Below, piece after piece: positions 25,838-35,122 of a stretch of DNA of 63,595 nt. A program made the translations under genes and the position numbers. The DNA lies in the NCBI GenBank assembly GCA_902763085.1, contig CACWQW010000002.1, positions 1-63,595 on the forward strand. Direction: 5' to 3'. A model generated the notes under the pieces. That model was given only the letters and a program-made list of their open reading frames with translations. It was not told where the DNA came from and searched no databases. The stretch comes from Dongibacter bovis (GTDB lineage Bacteria > Bacillota > Negativicutes > Selenomonadales > Selenomonadaceae). Each line of letters opens with the position of its first letter. The stretch's first letter is position 1.

Positions 25838-26575
25838 TTAGCGAAATTCTCCTTTCTTGTCCAGGAATACCAGCTCTTTCGTCTCCCCTGGGGATACCGG
25901 CGACCAAACGGGAATCTCCCGCCCAGGCATAAAGAAATCCGGTGGAAGCTCAACGCGCGGGTATCCGACATTATGCATCGTTACCAGAGAACGCACCCGC
26001 GTAGCCGCACAAAACGCTTTCGCACCTTTCGTCTTGGAAGCCTCCAGCCGCCCATCTACGGGGAAGAATGCCACATCTGCCTCCATCCCCTCCATCCGCC
26101 GCATCTGCTTGCGAAAAGCATTTTCAGCCAGTTGACGGTTCTCATGCGTGTCGCCTAACCAATCCCACCAGTTGAAATCACCAGCATGGAATATCGTTCC
26201 CTCTGCCGTCACCACGCGGAAGGATGTCCCGAGATCTGTCGAACTGTATGATGTCACCTCCATATGTTCATCCTTCCATCCGGAATAGGGATCAAGCCAG
26301 GTCACACGTTCCTTCGGCAATGCCGCCGCACGCCGCACGCGCTTGATATCATTGGAGAGGAAATATCGTGTCACATGGGGCGCGAACCGCGCCAGCGCAT
26401 CGCCATTGAAGTGGTCGAAATGGCTGTGCGAGGCAAAGAAATAAACCTGGCCCCTCTCACGCGTCTGCAAAAGGTGCTCTACGACCCGCGCCGGATCTTG
26501 ATAGTCATCAAAGATGAGCAACGATTGGCCAAGTTCTACGGCAAAGCCACTGTTCAGTAAATACGTGATTTTCAT
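25838..26575 (-). CDS. MBL-fold metallo-hydrolase
   Basis: Protein of 245 residues with the metallo-beta-lactamase fold: FASHSHFDHFNGDAL near residue 50 with HxHxDH, TIFHAGDFNWWDW near 128, and AFFPVDGRL near 164. The sequence SGFAVELGQSLLIFDDY at the start is typical of UlaG/RomA-like hydrolases. Substrate unknown. The start overlaps the YitT stop by 4 nt and the gene ends 3 nt before the cyclophilin start. Confidence 0.85.
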   Translation of the reverse strand: MKITYLLNSGFAVELGQSLLIFDDYQDPARVVEHLLQTRERGQVYFFASHSHFDHFNGDALARFAPHVTRYFLSNDIKRVRRAAALPKERVTWLDPYSGWKDEHMEVTSYSSTDLGTSFRVVTAEGTIFHAGDFNWWDWLGDTHENRQLAENAFRKQMRRMEGMEADVAFFPVDGRLEASKTKGAKAFCAATRVRSLVTMHNVGYPRVELPPDFFMPGREIPVWSPVSPGETKELVFLDKKGEFR

Positions 26576-27495
26576 GGTGCTTCCCCCTTGGATTTCTCAC
26601 CAGACTTCTCTTCCTCATCGTATTGATTCCGGACCCGGACACCCGGAAGCGTGAATCCCGGTCCCATCACTTCATTCGCAGAGATGATGATCATAAAGGC
26701 TCCTGGATCGATCGCATGGGTGATAATCTTGATCTTAGCGATTTGTGTAAGGTTCACGACTGCCAGCACGATATTCTTCTCCATGCGGGTAAACGCGCCT
26801 TGACCGTGAAGGAAGGTCACGCCGCGTCCGAGTTCTGTGAGAATTGCCTCAGCAATCTGCTGGGAGCGATTAGAAACGATGAGAACGGCTTTGCGACGCT
26901 GGAAACCGGCGATGACCTTGTCTGTAACAGATCCGTTCATATACATGCAGATGAGCGTAAACATCGCTGGTGCCACGCCGAACAAGAATGCCGAAACGCA
27001 CATGAGCACGCAGTTGAACGAGAAGATCACGCCGCCCATGCCAAGCGAATAATATTTCTTCATGATCGCGCCAAGAATATCGAAGCCTCCCGTGCTGCCA
27101 TTCATGCGGAACACGAGACCATAGCCGATACCGTTGAATACGCCGCCGAAAATCGCCGCCAGCATATAGTCGTTGACCGGCGCATAAGCATTGAGGAAGC
27201 GCGTAATATCGAGGCAAGCAGAAAAGATTGCCGTCCCGATGACAATATCGACGGTATAGCGATGCCCCATAAGGCGCCAGGAAGCGATCAGCAGTGGGAT
27301 ATTGTAGAGAAACGTCTGCAAACCGATGGGCCAGCCGCATAGATAATAGAATATGATGGCAATTCCCGTCGCCCCGCCTGTCAACAGATGAGACGGTACG
27401 AGGAAAAGATTGATGGAACAACTCGCAATCAAACATCCCAGCGTAATCCCGACATATCGCAAATAGGGATGATGCAACATCGCCGTTGTCGTCAA
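26572..27495 (-). CDS. YitT family membrane protein (DUF161 + DUF2179)
   Basis: The 307-residue protein has five or six hydrophobic helices in residues 8-195, with LVPSHLLTGGATGIAIIFYY near 28-47 and FRMNGSTGGFDILGAIMKKYY near 128, then a soluble C-terminal DUF2179 domain (RGVTFLHGQGAFTRMEKNIV near 228). Function of the family is unknown. The start is a TTG (27495) with AGGAGG 9 nt upstream; the next ATG is five codons further in and lacks such a site. The TTG overlaps the stop of the gene before it. Confidence 0.85.
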   Translation of the reverse strand: MTTTAMLHHPYLRYVGITLGCLIASCSINLFLVPSHLLTGGATGIAIIFYYLCGWPIGLQTFLYNIPLLIASWRLMGHRYTVDIVIGTAIFSACLDITRFLNAYAPVNDYMLAAIFGGVFNGIGYGLVFRMNGSTGGFDILGAIMKKYYSLGMGGVIFSFNCVLMCVSAFLFGVAPAMFTLICMYMNGSVTDKVIAGFQRRKAVLIVSNRSQQIAEAILTELGRGVTFLHGQGAFTRMEKNIVLAVVNLTQIAKIKIITHAIDPGAFMIIISANEVMGPGFTLPGVRVRNQYDEEEKSGEKSKGEAP

Positions 27496-28139
27496 TTTGT
27501 CAGTCCTCCTAACCTTACCTCAGGCTGTTCGGGCAAGGCACTCGTATCGATGTCTGACTGCGAGGCGAGGAGGTTCGTGAGGCTTTCCTCTGCAGGTAGG
27601 TCCTGCCCATCCTCTTCAAGCTGCCAGGCGTCTGCCTCCTCTTTCGTGAGGGGAAGGGCCGTGATGCAGGTGGAAAGTAAGCTGCCACTTTCCACGTCGG
27701 TCTCAAGTAAAAGACGTATGTGTGTAGCATGAGGGTTCTCGTAAACGTAATAGGCGCGGCCTTCCATGTACCGCCGCTCTGCCTTGCCATAGATTTTCTT
27801 CAAATAGTAGCTTGTTGCCCCGTAACGGACACCCGCACGCGCTACATAATCGCGACTTGTCGTCTTCATCTCCACCACGCAGTGCGTGCGCCGATTCAAG
27901 GTGATCTCAAATGCCCCCGGAAAGGTAAATGTCTTGAGGGGAATCCCCCAGCGCCTACCGTCGCGGTCATAATCAGGAGCCCCAAATGCCGATCGCACAT
28001 CGGATTCTGTCGCTCCGATGGCAACACCGCGCATCATAAAATCCTCCGGTTGAACGCCTGCTGCTAAGACGCCATGCGGAACAAAGAGCAGACAGAACAA
28101 GAGGGTCCCTCTGCCCAACCAATGCGCACAGGACATCAT
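27492..28139 (-). CDS. Exported hypothetical protein with a SmpA/OmlA-like motif
   Basis: Not recognised as a named gene. The 215-residue product has a signal peptide (residues 1-27, GTLLFCLLFVPHGVLAAG). Residues 37-60, MRGVAIGATESDVRSAFGAPDYD, look like the start of a SmpA/BamE-type fold in which a G-x-t-x-x-x-V...G-x-P pattern recurs. The C-terminal third is acidic with no clear fold. Its stop overlaps the YitT start and its own start overlaps the preceding anchored protein, so the three are translated together. Location should be extracytoplasmic. Confidence 0.7.
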   Translation of the reverse strand: MMSCAHWLGRGTLLFCLLFVPHGVLAAGVQPEDFMMRGVAIGATESDVRSAFGAPDYDRDGRRWGIPLKTFTFPGAFEITLNRRTHCVVEMKTTSRDYVARAGVRYGATSYYLKKIYGKAERRYMEGRAYYVYENPHATHIRLLLETDVESGSLLSTCITALPLTKEEADAWQLEEDGQDLPAEESLTNLLASQSDIDTSALPEQPEVRLGGLTN

Positions 28140-29185
28140 GGCACTTCCTTTCCACCGCTCTGCCTTACACGTCGTGCCAGGAAGCGTTCTTCCTGTTCCA
28201 ATGCCTTCGCTTGCCTCATCTGGTTTTCCGCATCGCGGATCGTGGCTGCCTGCTTATCGTCCATCCACTGGGCATACCCTTCTGCGTAGGCAATATAACA
28301 ATCGCAGATCCGCAGCCGTACTTTCTGAAGCGTCTCTGCCGCTGGTGCGACATCTACCGCTCGAAGTTCCTCTGCCCTCGCCTGCCAATCCGGAATCACG
28401 GTTTCCTCCATCAGCTGCTTGAGCTTTGTCCGTGTCTCTGCTGAACCGAGCGCGCCGGCAGCCATGATATCCGCGCGTTTTCCCTCAGCCTCACGCATCG
28501 CCGCCTCATGTGCCGCGATGATCTCTGACGTACGATCGAGATACTCGGCAAGTTGCGCGCGGCGCACCCTGCCGATCATGACAAGATAGTCGCGGAAATT
28601 ATCAACAGAAACCACGCGATAACGTCCGTTCTCCCCAGGTCTCAAGCAAACTCGTAAGACGAACGTATCGTCCGCCTCTTCCGAGTAAACGCGGACGAAG
28701 GCAACGGCCGCCTCCGATTGACTCTCCTTTTCCACACGATCGATTCCCTGGATTGTCGTGCCCTTGAGGCCAGCCCGTTCCAAGACATCGCTTCCACCAA
28801 GCAATCCAGAAACATCTCTGCCTTCTTCCTCAGCTGGCCAATTTCCCGTTTCGACATGCGTCATGATGGCTTGCCGGAAACTCGCGAGCAGTGGTGCACG
28901 CACCATTTGGGCAAAACTTCCTACGGCAGCGCGCGCCTCCTCGTCCAGCGGCTGTTCTGTATCAAGGATGCCGTTCATGAAATCGTCATACGAAGAGTCT
29001 AAGACCCCATCGACATCGACGTACTCCGCAAAACGCGCAACATCCTTCTTCTCTAACGCCTGATCGATCTGTTGAAGTGCATAATCAGGTGTCTTCGTAT
29101 AATGACCAAAATACCAGGCCCCAAGCAGGCAGAGCAAACCTGCCAGTACCCCGGTGAATATCACGAAACGCTTTTTCCAGCTCAT
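28136..29185 (-). CDS. Membrane-anchored hypothetical protein (DUF2939-like N-terminus)
   Basis: The 349-residue product has one N-terminal helix (residues 7-25) followed by TPDYALQQIDQALEKKDVARFAEYVDVDG, which resembles the DUF2939 pattern of an anchored domain with a helix pair. Residues 205-349 are mostly helical and charged, with possible coiled coil from about 300. Start 29185 is chosen because AAGGGGG stands 10 nt upstream; the longer frame to 29299 has no such site. Overlaps the next exported protein by 4 nt. Function unknown. Confidence 0.7.
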   Translation of the reverse strand: MSWKKRFVIFTGVLAGLLCLLGAWYFGHYTKTPDYALQQIDQALEKKDVARFAEYVDVDGVLDSSYDDFMNGILDTEQPLDEEARAAVGSFAQMVRAPLLASFRQAIMTHVETGNWPAEEEGRDVSGLLGGSDVLERAGLKGTTIQGIDRVEKESQSEAAVAFVRVYSEEADDTFVLRVCLRPGENGRYRVVSVDNFRDYLVMIGRVRRAQLAEYLDRTSEIIAAHEAAMREAEGKRADIMAAGALGSAETRTKLKQLMEETVIPDWQARAEELRAVDVAPAAETLQKVRLRICDCYIAYAEGYAQWMDDKQAATIRDAENQMRQAKALEQEERFLARRVRQSGGKEVP

Positions 29186-29308
29186 AGGAATGCCCCCTTG
29201 CATCGAACCAAGCGGAAGAATGCAACAACACACGCGATGGGATGAATCAGCTTTGCGGAAAAGATAGAATGGCATCATAAGCGACAGCTGACTTGGCACG
29301 CTTTTTCG

Positions 29309-30397
29309 TCAGGGCAGCGGCTGCTCAATCACCCCTCCACCGACAACAATATCGCCACGATAGAAGACGACCGATTGACCAGGGGTGACGGCGCGCTGCG
29401 GCTCTTCGAACGATACTTCAACACGCCCCTGCGGTCTGGGAATAATGCGGGCCGCCCCTTCTTTTTTCCCATAGCGTACCTTCGCCATGACATCCATAGG
29501 TTCCTGCAGCGCATCGATGGCAATCCAGTTCAGATCCCCAGCGATGAGGCCGCGGGAAAAGACATCCTCGGCACCGCCGACGATCACCTGGCGTCGCTGA
29601 GTATCAAGTCGTACGACATAGAGCGGGCGTCCTGCAGCAATGCCCAATCCCTTTCTCTGTCCGATCGTATAGAGTGGAACGCCTTCATGATGGCCGAGAA
29701 CACGTCCTGATAGATCGACGATCTCTCCCGGCTGCAAGCAGGCAGGCTCTTTCTCGCGCAAATACGCCTTGTAATCATCCCGAGGAACGAAGCAGATTTC
29801 CTGACTATCTGGTTTCTGCGCGACGGGCAGTTGCAGACGCTCTGCCATGGCACGCGTTTCGGTCTTCGTGTGCCGGCCAAGTGGCATCAGGAAATGGGTG
29901 AGACTGTGTTGGTTCAGATGATAGAGCGCATAGGACTGATCCTTTTGCCCATCGACCCCCTTTTTCAGCAGCCAGCGTCCCGAGCGTGCATCCTGCTCAA
30001 TGCGCGCATAATGCCCTGTCGCCACATAGGAAGCACCAAGCTCCATGGCGCGCGAGAGCAGGCCCTCGAACTTCACATAGCGATTGCAGGCGATACAGGG
30101 ATTGGGCGTCCGCCCTCTTGCGTAATCCGCAAGGAAATAATCGATGACTTTTTCTCGGAAGAGTGCCTTGAAGTCCATGACATAATGCGGGATACCGATG
30201 ATCTCACAGACGCGCCGTGCATCCTGCACTGCACTCAAAGAGCAGCAACCCCGATCGTTTTCTTCAAGATCACGGCTCTCATCAGCCAGCCGCATGGTAA
30301 CCCCGACGACGTCATAGCCCTCTTCCTTGAGCAGCGCTGCTGTCAAAGAGCTGTCCACCCCGCCGCTCATCCCAACGACAACTCGTTTCTTCTCCAT
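29309..30397 (-). CDS. mnmA: tRNA-specific 2-thiouridylase MnmA
   Basis: Adds sulfur at C2 of the wobble uridine of tRNA-Lys, Glu and Gln. The 362-residue protein has the PP-loop GMSGGVDSSLTAALL near residue 10, the catalytic cysteine in TPNPCIACNRYVKF near 100 and the second one in SQEICFVPRDDY near 199, and a C-terminal beta-barrel. Start 30397 has AGGAG 6 nt upstream. The sulfur donor in the cell is normally IscS, encoded 4 kb upstream in the window. Confidence 0.96.
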   Translation of the reverse strand: MEKKRVVVGMSGGVDSSLTAALLKEEGYDVVGVTMRLADESRDLEENDRGCCSLSAVQDARRVCEIIGIPHYVMDFKALFREKVIDYFLADYARGRTPNPCIACNRYVKFEGLLSRAMELGASYVATGHYARIEQDARSGRWLLKKGVDGQKDQSYALYHLNQHSLTHFLMPLGRHTKTETRAMAERLQLPVAQKPDSQEICFVPRDDYKAYLREKEPACLQPGEIVDLSGRVLGHHEGVPLYTIGQRKGLGIAAGRPLYVVRLDTQRRQVIVGGAEDVFSRGLIAGDLNWIAIDALQEPMDVMAKVRYGKKEGAARIIPRPQGRVEVSFEEPQRAVTPGQSVVFYRGDIVVGGGVIEQPLP

Positions 30398-30424
30398 GAT
30401 TACTCCTGTCTCCCGAACCATCCA

Positions 30425-32077
30425 TCACTTGAAAAACACGGATTTGCCGATGAACTCGCGCAGCAATGAATTGTTGGGGACCTCATCCTCCGCCTCGATG
30501 TCATCAAAGTACTGACAGAAATCAAGCAGCTGCTGTGCGAGCACGTGTTCCGTCACCTCTACGGGGACCATCTCGAGCAACGGTTTCGCGTATTTCTTGA
30601 GGATGCCGAGTTCATAGATCAGCGCAGAATTGAACATCACATCTGCTTCCTCCTGGAACGGGAAGATGTTCCGCTCCTCCCCACGTCGAACATCCGGCCA
30701 TTGCTTGAGCGTCTTGAGCGCGGCGGCTCCTCGGAATTGGTAGTCCCGCACGAGGCGTCGCATCAGCCGCGCTCCCGTCGTCGGAATGCGATTATGGGCA
30801 TCGATATTCAGCTGAGTCAGCGCACTGACATAAATCTTATATTTATTGCGGCGCGGCACGGAAGCTGATAATTTCTCATTCAATCCATGGATGCCTTCGA
30901 TGATGATGGGCTGATTCTTCGTGATCGAAAACGGCGGGAAATGCTCCCACTCACGTTCTCCCGTGAGGAAATTATAATAAGGGAGAGAAACCGCTTCCCC
31001 GTTCAGCAAGGCGAGCATCTGTTCGTTCAAGAGAGGGATATCAAGCGCCTCAAGCGCCTCGAAATCGTAGGCCCCTTCCGGCGTCCTCGGCGTATCTGCC
31101 CGATTCCGGAAGTAATTGTCCAGAGAGATCGACACCGGCTCTAAGCCATTCACGCGCAACTGGATCCGAAGGCGCTGAGCAAACGAAGTCTTTCCAGAAG
31201 ACGAAGGGCCAGCGATGAGGATGAGGCGCAGCTCATTGCTGCGCTTAGCGATATGGTCCGCGATTTCCACAATCTTCTTTTCCTGTAATGCCTCCGAAAT
31301 CCGGATGACTTCACCGATCTGCCCCTCGCGGTTCAGACGATTGAGATCCGTAACGTAATCGCAATGCAGGATATCTGCCCAACGCTTCGCCTCTAAGAGC
31401 ACATGGCTGAGCTTCGGCTGAGGCAGGGCCTCTGGCACCAGGCCACGAGACGCCAGAGATGGTGTGCGCAGCAAAAGGCCAGGCGCATAAAAATCGAGCG
31501 CAAACTTCCCCAATGCTCCCGTATGGCCGATCATCGCACCGTAAAGGTAATCCTCATATGCTCCGCAGCGGTAGATGCTCACGCGCTCTTGCTTCATCGC
31601 CGCGATGAGATGCGCCTTTTCTGTAAAGCCCCTCTGCCTGAAATGTTCTGCGGCCTGATCTCGCAGCAAGAACGATTTCACGATGGGGCGATCTTCCTGC
31701 ACGATCTCGCGCATCTTTTTTTCGACAGCCGCCGCCTCCGTCTGAGAAAAAGTTTTATCGCCGCAGCAAACCTCAATGAATAGCCCCTTGTTCGCCGAGA
31801 AATCCACCTTGACTTCCGCTGCCTCATCGAGTTCATACACAGCAGTGATGAGCAGGAATACGACACTGCGACGATAGACCTCCCACCCCTCTTTGCTTTC
31901 CAGAGGGAAATAGGATACCGTCTGCCTCCCATCCACGGGATTCTGCAGATCATGGATCTCCCCATCAAGGTTTGCTGCCACGAACTCCGTTTCCTGCGCG
32001 GGAAGGTACTGCCTGAGCAAATCCCCTGCCGTCGCCTCCGGCGCAGGCGTCTGTATCTTCTTGCCATTCAGTAACAT
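30425..32077 (-). CDS. TGS-like/uridine kinase-like nucleoside kinase fusion
   Basis: Protein of 550 residues. The N-terminus (residues 1-60) resembles a TGS domain, 60-200 resembles the second additional domain of threonyl-tRNA synthetase, and residues 280-500 form a uridine/cytidine kinase-like P-loop domain with LILIAGPSSSGKTSFAQRL and VSISLDNYFRNRADTP. Such fusions are widespread in Firmicutes and are annotated as nucleoside kinases; the substrate is uncertain. GAGGAGG precedes the ATG. A terminator hairpin sits directly in front of the ribosome binding site (see 32100-32134), so expression needs read-through. mnmA follows by 27 nt. Confidence 0.88.
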   Translation of the reverse strand: MLLNGKKIQTPAPEATAGDLLRQYLPAQETEFVAANLDGEIHDLQNPVDGRQTVSYFPLESKEGWEVYRRSVVFLLITAVYELDEAAEVKVDFSANKGLFIEVCCGDKTFSQTEAAAVEKKMREIVQEDRPIVKSFLLRDQAAEHFRQRGFTEKAHLIAAMKQERVSIYRCGAYEDYLYGAMIGHTGALGKFALDFYAPGLLLRTPSLASRGLVPEALPQPKLSHVLLEAKRWADILHCDYVTDLNRLNREGQIGEVIRISEALQEKKIVEIADHIAKRSNELRLILIAGPSSSGKTSFAQRLRIQLRVNGLEPVSISLDNYFRNRADTPRTPEGAYDFEALEALDIPLLNEQMLALLNGEAVSLPYYNFLTGEREWEHFPPFSITKNQPIIIEGIHGLNEKLSASVPRRNKYKIYVSALTQLNIDAHNRIPTTGARLMRRLVRDYQFRGAAALKTLKQWPDVRRGEERNIFPFQEEADVMFNSALIYELGILKKYAKPLLEMVPVEVTEHVLAQQLLDFCQYFDDIEAEDEVPNNSLLREFIGKSVFFK

Positions 32078-32099
32078 GATATTTCCTCCTCTTCATGAG

Positions 32100-32134
32100 A
32101 AAAAGGAACCATACTTTTACGCAGCATGGTTCCT
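32100..32134 (-). terminator. Terminator hairpin in the leader of the kinase gene
   Basis: Minus strand AGGAACCAT and ATGGTTCCT pair as a nine-base stem followed by TTTTT. It ends only about 23 nt before the kinase start, with no room for a promoter in between. It may terminate the pit transcript, or act as an attenuator for kinase-mnmA. A second smaller hairpin (CGCGTGA paired with TCAGCGCG) lies just upstream within 32150-32172. Confidence 0.75.
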
Positions 32135-32238
32135 CCCGATGAGAACGCGCTGATTCCCTCACGCGCTTTCCCGCCTGCATCATGGTCCTTAGAGGATCCC
32201 CTTGCCAGATGCGCAACAAAGCAACTGACGGCAATCCC

Positions 32239-33234
32239 TTAAATGAACATGCGAATCACTTTGTACGCCAAGGCGCCGATGATTGCCGTCGAAGGAATCG
32301 TCATGACCCAAGCCGCCACCATCTGCTGCGCAACGCCCCAGCGCACCGCACTCAAGCGCTTCGCAGTGCCGACGCCCATGATGGATCCGGAAACGACGTG
32401 TGTTGTCGAAACAGGCAGATGAAGCAGCGTCGCTGAGAAAATGACGAAAGAAGAATTGAGATCCGCCGCGAAGCCGGAAATCGGCTCCAACTTGAAGATC
32501 TTACCGCCTATCGTCTTGATGATGCGCCAGCCGCCGACAGCCGTGCCACAAGCCATGGCCGTCGCCGCCAAAAGCTTGACGAACGTCGGCACCTCAAAGA
32601 CCTCGATGTAGCCGCCGGCAAGCAGTGCCAGCGTGATGATGCCCATGGATTTCTGCGCATCATTCGAGCCATGGGAAAAGGCCATCATCGCCGCCGATAA
32701 GACCTGCATTTTCTTGAATTTCCCGTTGACCGCCGATGGGCTGAATCTGCCAAAGACCTGAAAGAGCAGCGTCATCACGCAACAACCGGTCACGATCGCG
32801 ATGAGCGGCGAAAGGATCAAGGAGAGGACAATTTTGCCGATGCCATAGAAATTGAGTCCATCAGGACCGACCGAGACGAGTACAGCACCGATAATCCCGC
32901 CGACCAGAGCATGGGACGAACTGGAAGGAAGCGCCAGCCACCAAGTGAGGATATTCCAAAGGACTGCGCCAATGAGCGCTGCGATGATGATATGCTCATC
33001 CACATGCTGCGCGCTCTTAACAATATCCGCGCCAATCGTCTTCGCGACGCCGGTGCTGTACATCGCACCGGCAAAATTGAGCACAGCCGCCATGATGATA
33101 GCATGGCTCGGATGCAGGGCTCGCGTGGAAACCGACGTCGCGATGGCATTGGCCGTATCGTGAAACCCGTTGATGAAGTCAAAGAGCAGCGCCAGCCCAA
33201 TGACCGTAAAGATCATGATCTGAAGTTCAGGCAT
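32239..33234 (-). CDS. pit: Pit-family low-affinity phosphate transporter
   Basis: Inner-membrane phosphate/metal symporter. The 331-residue protein has about ten hydrophobic helices and the two PHO4 signatures: FDFINGFHDTANAIATSVSTRAL near residues 19-41 and FSHGSNDAQKSMGIITLAL near 186. It overlaps the DUF47 gene by 8 nt; this pair is the usual Pit plus accessory regulator arrangement. The cell thus encodes both a high-affinity Pst and a low-affinity Pit system within this window. Confidence 0.94.
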   Translation of the reverse strand: MPELQIMIFTVIGLALLFDFINGFHDTANAIATSVSTRALHPSHAIIMAAVLNFAGAMYSTGVAKTIGADIVKSAQHVDEHIIIAALIGAVLWNILTWWLALPSSSSHALVGGIIGAVLVSVGPDGLNFYGIGKIVLSLILSPLIAIVTGCCVMTLLFQVFGRFSPSAVNGKFKKMQVLSAAMMAFSHGSNDAQKSMGIITLALLAGGYIEVFEVPTFVKLLAATAMACGTAVGGWRIIKTIGGKIFKLEPISGFAADLNSSFVIFSATLLHLPVSTTHVVSGSIMGVGTAKRLSAVRWGVAQQMVAAWVMTIPSTAIIGALAYKVIRMFI

Positions 33235-33853
33235 ACTTCATTACCACGCCGCGAATCATATCGGAAAGTTTCTCGCAATGATCCATCGTCTCCTCAAGGT
33301 TCTCGAGGATATCCTTCCATTTGATGAGCTCAATCGGATCCTTGCATTTATCAAAAAGGAACGCCATCTCATGGCGATACACGCGATCCCCCTCGCTCTC
33401 AAGGCGCACGATTTTGTGAGCGGAATCGAGAATCTGTGCCTGATTTTTCTTGATGTTTTTCAGAAGAGAGAAAACCTTGATGATTTCTTCCGTACATTCG
33501 ATGAGCAGCTTCGTAAGGGAAATCGCCCCCGGCATCGCCTCTCCCGTACGGTACATGACCATGCGCTGCAGCGTCCCCTGCAGCAGATCGACACCATCAT
33601 CCAAGGAATTGGCCAGAGCGTAGATATCCTCCCGGTCGATGGGCGTGATGAACGTCATGTTGAGTTTATCGATGATCTTGTCATTGACCGCATCCGCTTC
33701 ATGTTCGATGTCGTTGATTTCCTTCACCTTGTCGGATGCCTTGCTGTAATCGAGCATGACCTCATCCATCATGAGCGCGCCTTTGTAAAAATACTGGGCG
33801 CTCATGATGAAGAGGTCAAAGAACTCTGTGTCCTTCTTTCTGAAATTGAACAT
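33227..33853 (-). CDS. DUF47 (PhoU-like, Pit accessory) protein
   Basis: Soluble all-helical 208-residue protein of the PhoU-like DUF47 family, starting MFNFRKKDTEFFDLF and containing the pattern DIEHEADAVNDKIIDKLNMTFITPIDREDI near 55-85, with acidic residues expected to bind metal clusters. Members are encoded with Pit transporters and are thought to modulate them. Start 33853 is preferred for GGGGAGGA upstream; the longer frame extends into the promoter. Confidence 0.92.
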   Translation of the reverse strand: MFNFRKKDTEFFDLFIMSAQYFYKGALMMDEVMLDYSKASDKVKEINDIEHEADAVNDKIIDKLNMTFITPIDREDIYALANSLDDGVDLLQGTLQRMVMYRTGEAMPGAISLTKLLIECTEEIIKVFSLLKNIKKNQAQILDSAHKIVRLESEGDRVYRHEMAFLFDKCKDPIELIKWKDILENLEETMDHCEKLSDMIRGVVMKYA

Positions 33854-33896
33854 TAATTCTCGAGTCCTCCCCATTTTTATCACATACACACAGATT

Positions 33897-33925
33897 ACTA
33901 TATCATTTCTGAACCTGTCCAGCAA
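33897..33925 (-). promoter_or_regulatory. Promoter of the DUF47-pit operon
   Basis: Minus strand TTGCTG (33920-33925), 17 nt, TATAGT (33897-33902). It abuts the iscS terminator. No PhoP-type repeats were seen here, unlike at pstS. Confidence 0.7.
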
Positions 33926-33944
33926 TAAAAACTTCCGTTGGAAG
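33926..33944 (-). terminator. Intrinsic terminator after iscS
   Basis: Minus strand CTTCC-AAC-GGAAG followed by TTTTT, about 20 nt past the iscS stop. Short stem, but clean. Confidence 0.65.
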
Positions 33945-33964
33945 GCCCCCCATCATGAGCTCAA

Positions 33965-35122
33965 TCACTTACGGATTCTTCGTAAATCTGTGACGATTTC
34001 CCGTAAGGCGGTGAGGAACGCATCGACCTCAACCGCCGTCGTGAAGCGGCCGAGCGTCACGCGTAAAGCGGTGCCTGCCTTCCTCTCGTCCTGTCCCAAG
34101 GCCAGCAGGACATGCGATGGCGTCAGCGCGCCGGCACTGCAAGCACTGCCTGCCGAGACGGCAAAGTCCGCCAGATCCAAACGCATGAGCAATACATCCT
34201 GCCGGATGCCGCGAAAGCCGAAGTTCAAATGTCCCGGCAGGCAGTGCACCGAATCGTTTGGACCATTCAGCCAGCTTTCCCCCAAAGCCAATACCCCCGC
34301 AGCAATCCTTTCGCGCAGGGCACGCAGCCGTCGTGCCTCTTCCTTGAGCTCTGTGGCTGCAAGCGCAGCAGCGCAGCCCAGACCGACAATGGCAGGAACA
34401 TTCTCCGTACCAGCACGCATCCCCCGCTCCTGCGCCCCGCCATGAACAAGCGCGTCCAGTGAAAATCCGCTTCGCAGGTAAAGCGCGCCGATTCCTTTTA
34501 TCGCATAGAACTTATGCCCGGAAAGAGAGAGTGCATCGATACCAAGTGCCTGCACATCGATGGGAAGGTGCCCTGCCGCCTGCACGGCATCCGTATGAAA
34601 AAAGATTCCCCTCACCTGGCAAAAGGCAGCGATCTCAGCGATAGGTTCGATAGTGCCAACTTCATTGTTCGCAAACATCACACTCACGATTCCCGTGGTT
34701 TCATCGACAGCCGCAGCGAGATTCTCCAGCGAAACGACCCCCTCCGCATCCACAGGAAGATACTGGACGGAAAATCCCTGCTGCACAAGCCACGCACACG
34801 TCTGCAGGACAGCCGGATGTTCAATGGCCGTCGTCACGATACCGCAAGGACGCCCCGCAGCGCGCAGGGCGAACGCCATTCCCTTGATTGCCCAATTGTC
34901 GCTCTCACTGCCTCCGCTCGTAAAGAAAATCTCCTCGGGCCTTGCCCCGAGGAGATTGGCGACATCACGCCGCGCCTTCTCTACCGCACCGCGCGCCGAC
35001 CGTCCAAACGAATGAATGCTCGACGGATTACCGAACAACGCGGGGATACTTTCTGCCACGCATGCCGTCACGCGCGGATCCGGCGGGGTCGTCGCCGCAT
35101 AGTCGAGGTACACCTGCCTCAT
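33965..35122 (-). CDS. iscS: Cysteine desulfurase (NifS/IscS type)
   Basis: PLP enzyme that takes sulfur from cysteine for Fe-S clusters and tRNA thiolation. The 385-residue protein starts MRQVYLDYAATTPPDP, has FFTSGGSESDNWAIKG near 70, the PLP lysine in LSLSGHKFYAIKGIGALY near 198, and the catalytic cysteine in SAGSACSAGALTPSHVLLA near 325. The ATG at 35122 forms a 4-nt overlap with the rrf2 stop; a GTG three codons upstream is also possible. No iscU scaffold gene follows; the terminator comes next. Confidence 0.95.
   Translation of the reverse strand: MRQVYLDYAATTPPDPRVTACVAESIPALFGNPSSIHSFGRSARGAVEKARRDVANLLGARPEEIFFTSGGSESDNWAIKGMAFALRAAGRPCGIVTTAIEHPAVLQTCAWLVQQGFSVQYLPVDAEGVVSLENLAAAVDETTGIVSVMFANNEVGTIEPIAEIAAFCQVRGIFFHTDAVQAAGHLPIDVQALGIDALSLSGHKFYAIKGIGALYLRSGFSLDALVHGGAQERGMRAGTENVPAIVGLGCAAALAATELKEEARRLRALRERIAAGVLALGESWLNGPNDSVHCLPGHLNFGFRGIRQDVLLMRLDLADFAVSAGSACSAGALTPSHVLLALGQDERKAGTALRVTLGRFTTAVEVDAFLTALREIVTDLRRIRK

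Noticed and set aside
31965-32234. A possible leader peptide in front of the kinase gene
   Set aside because: The frame overlaps the kinase coding region, has no run of a regulatory amino acid and no good ribosome binding site.
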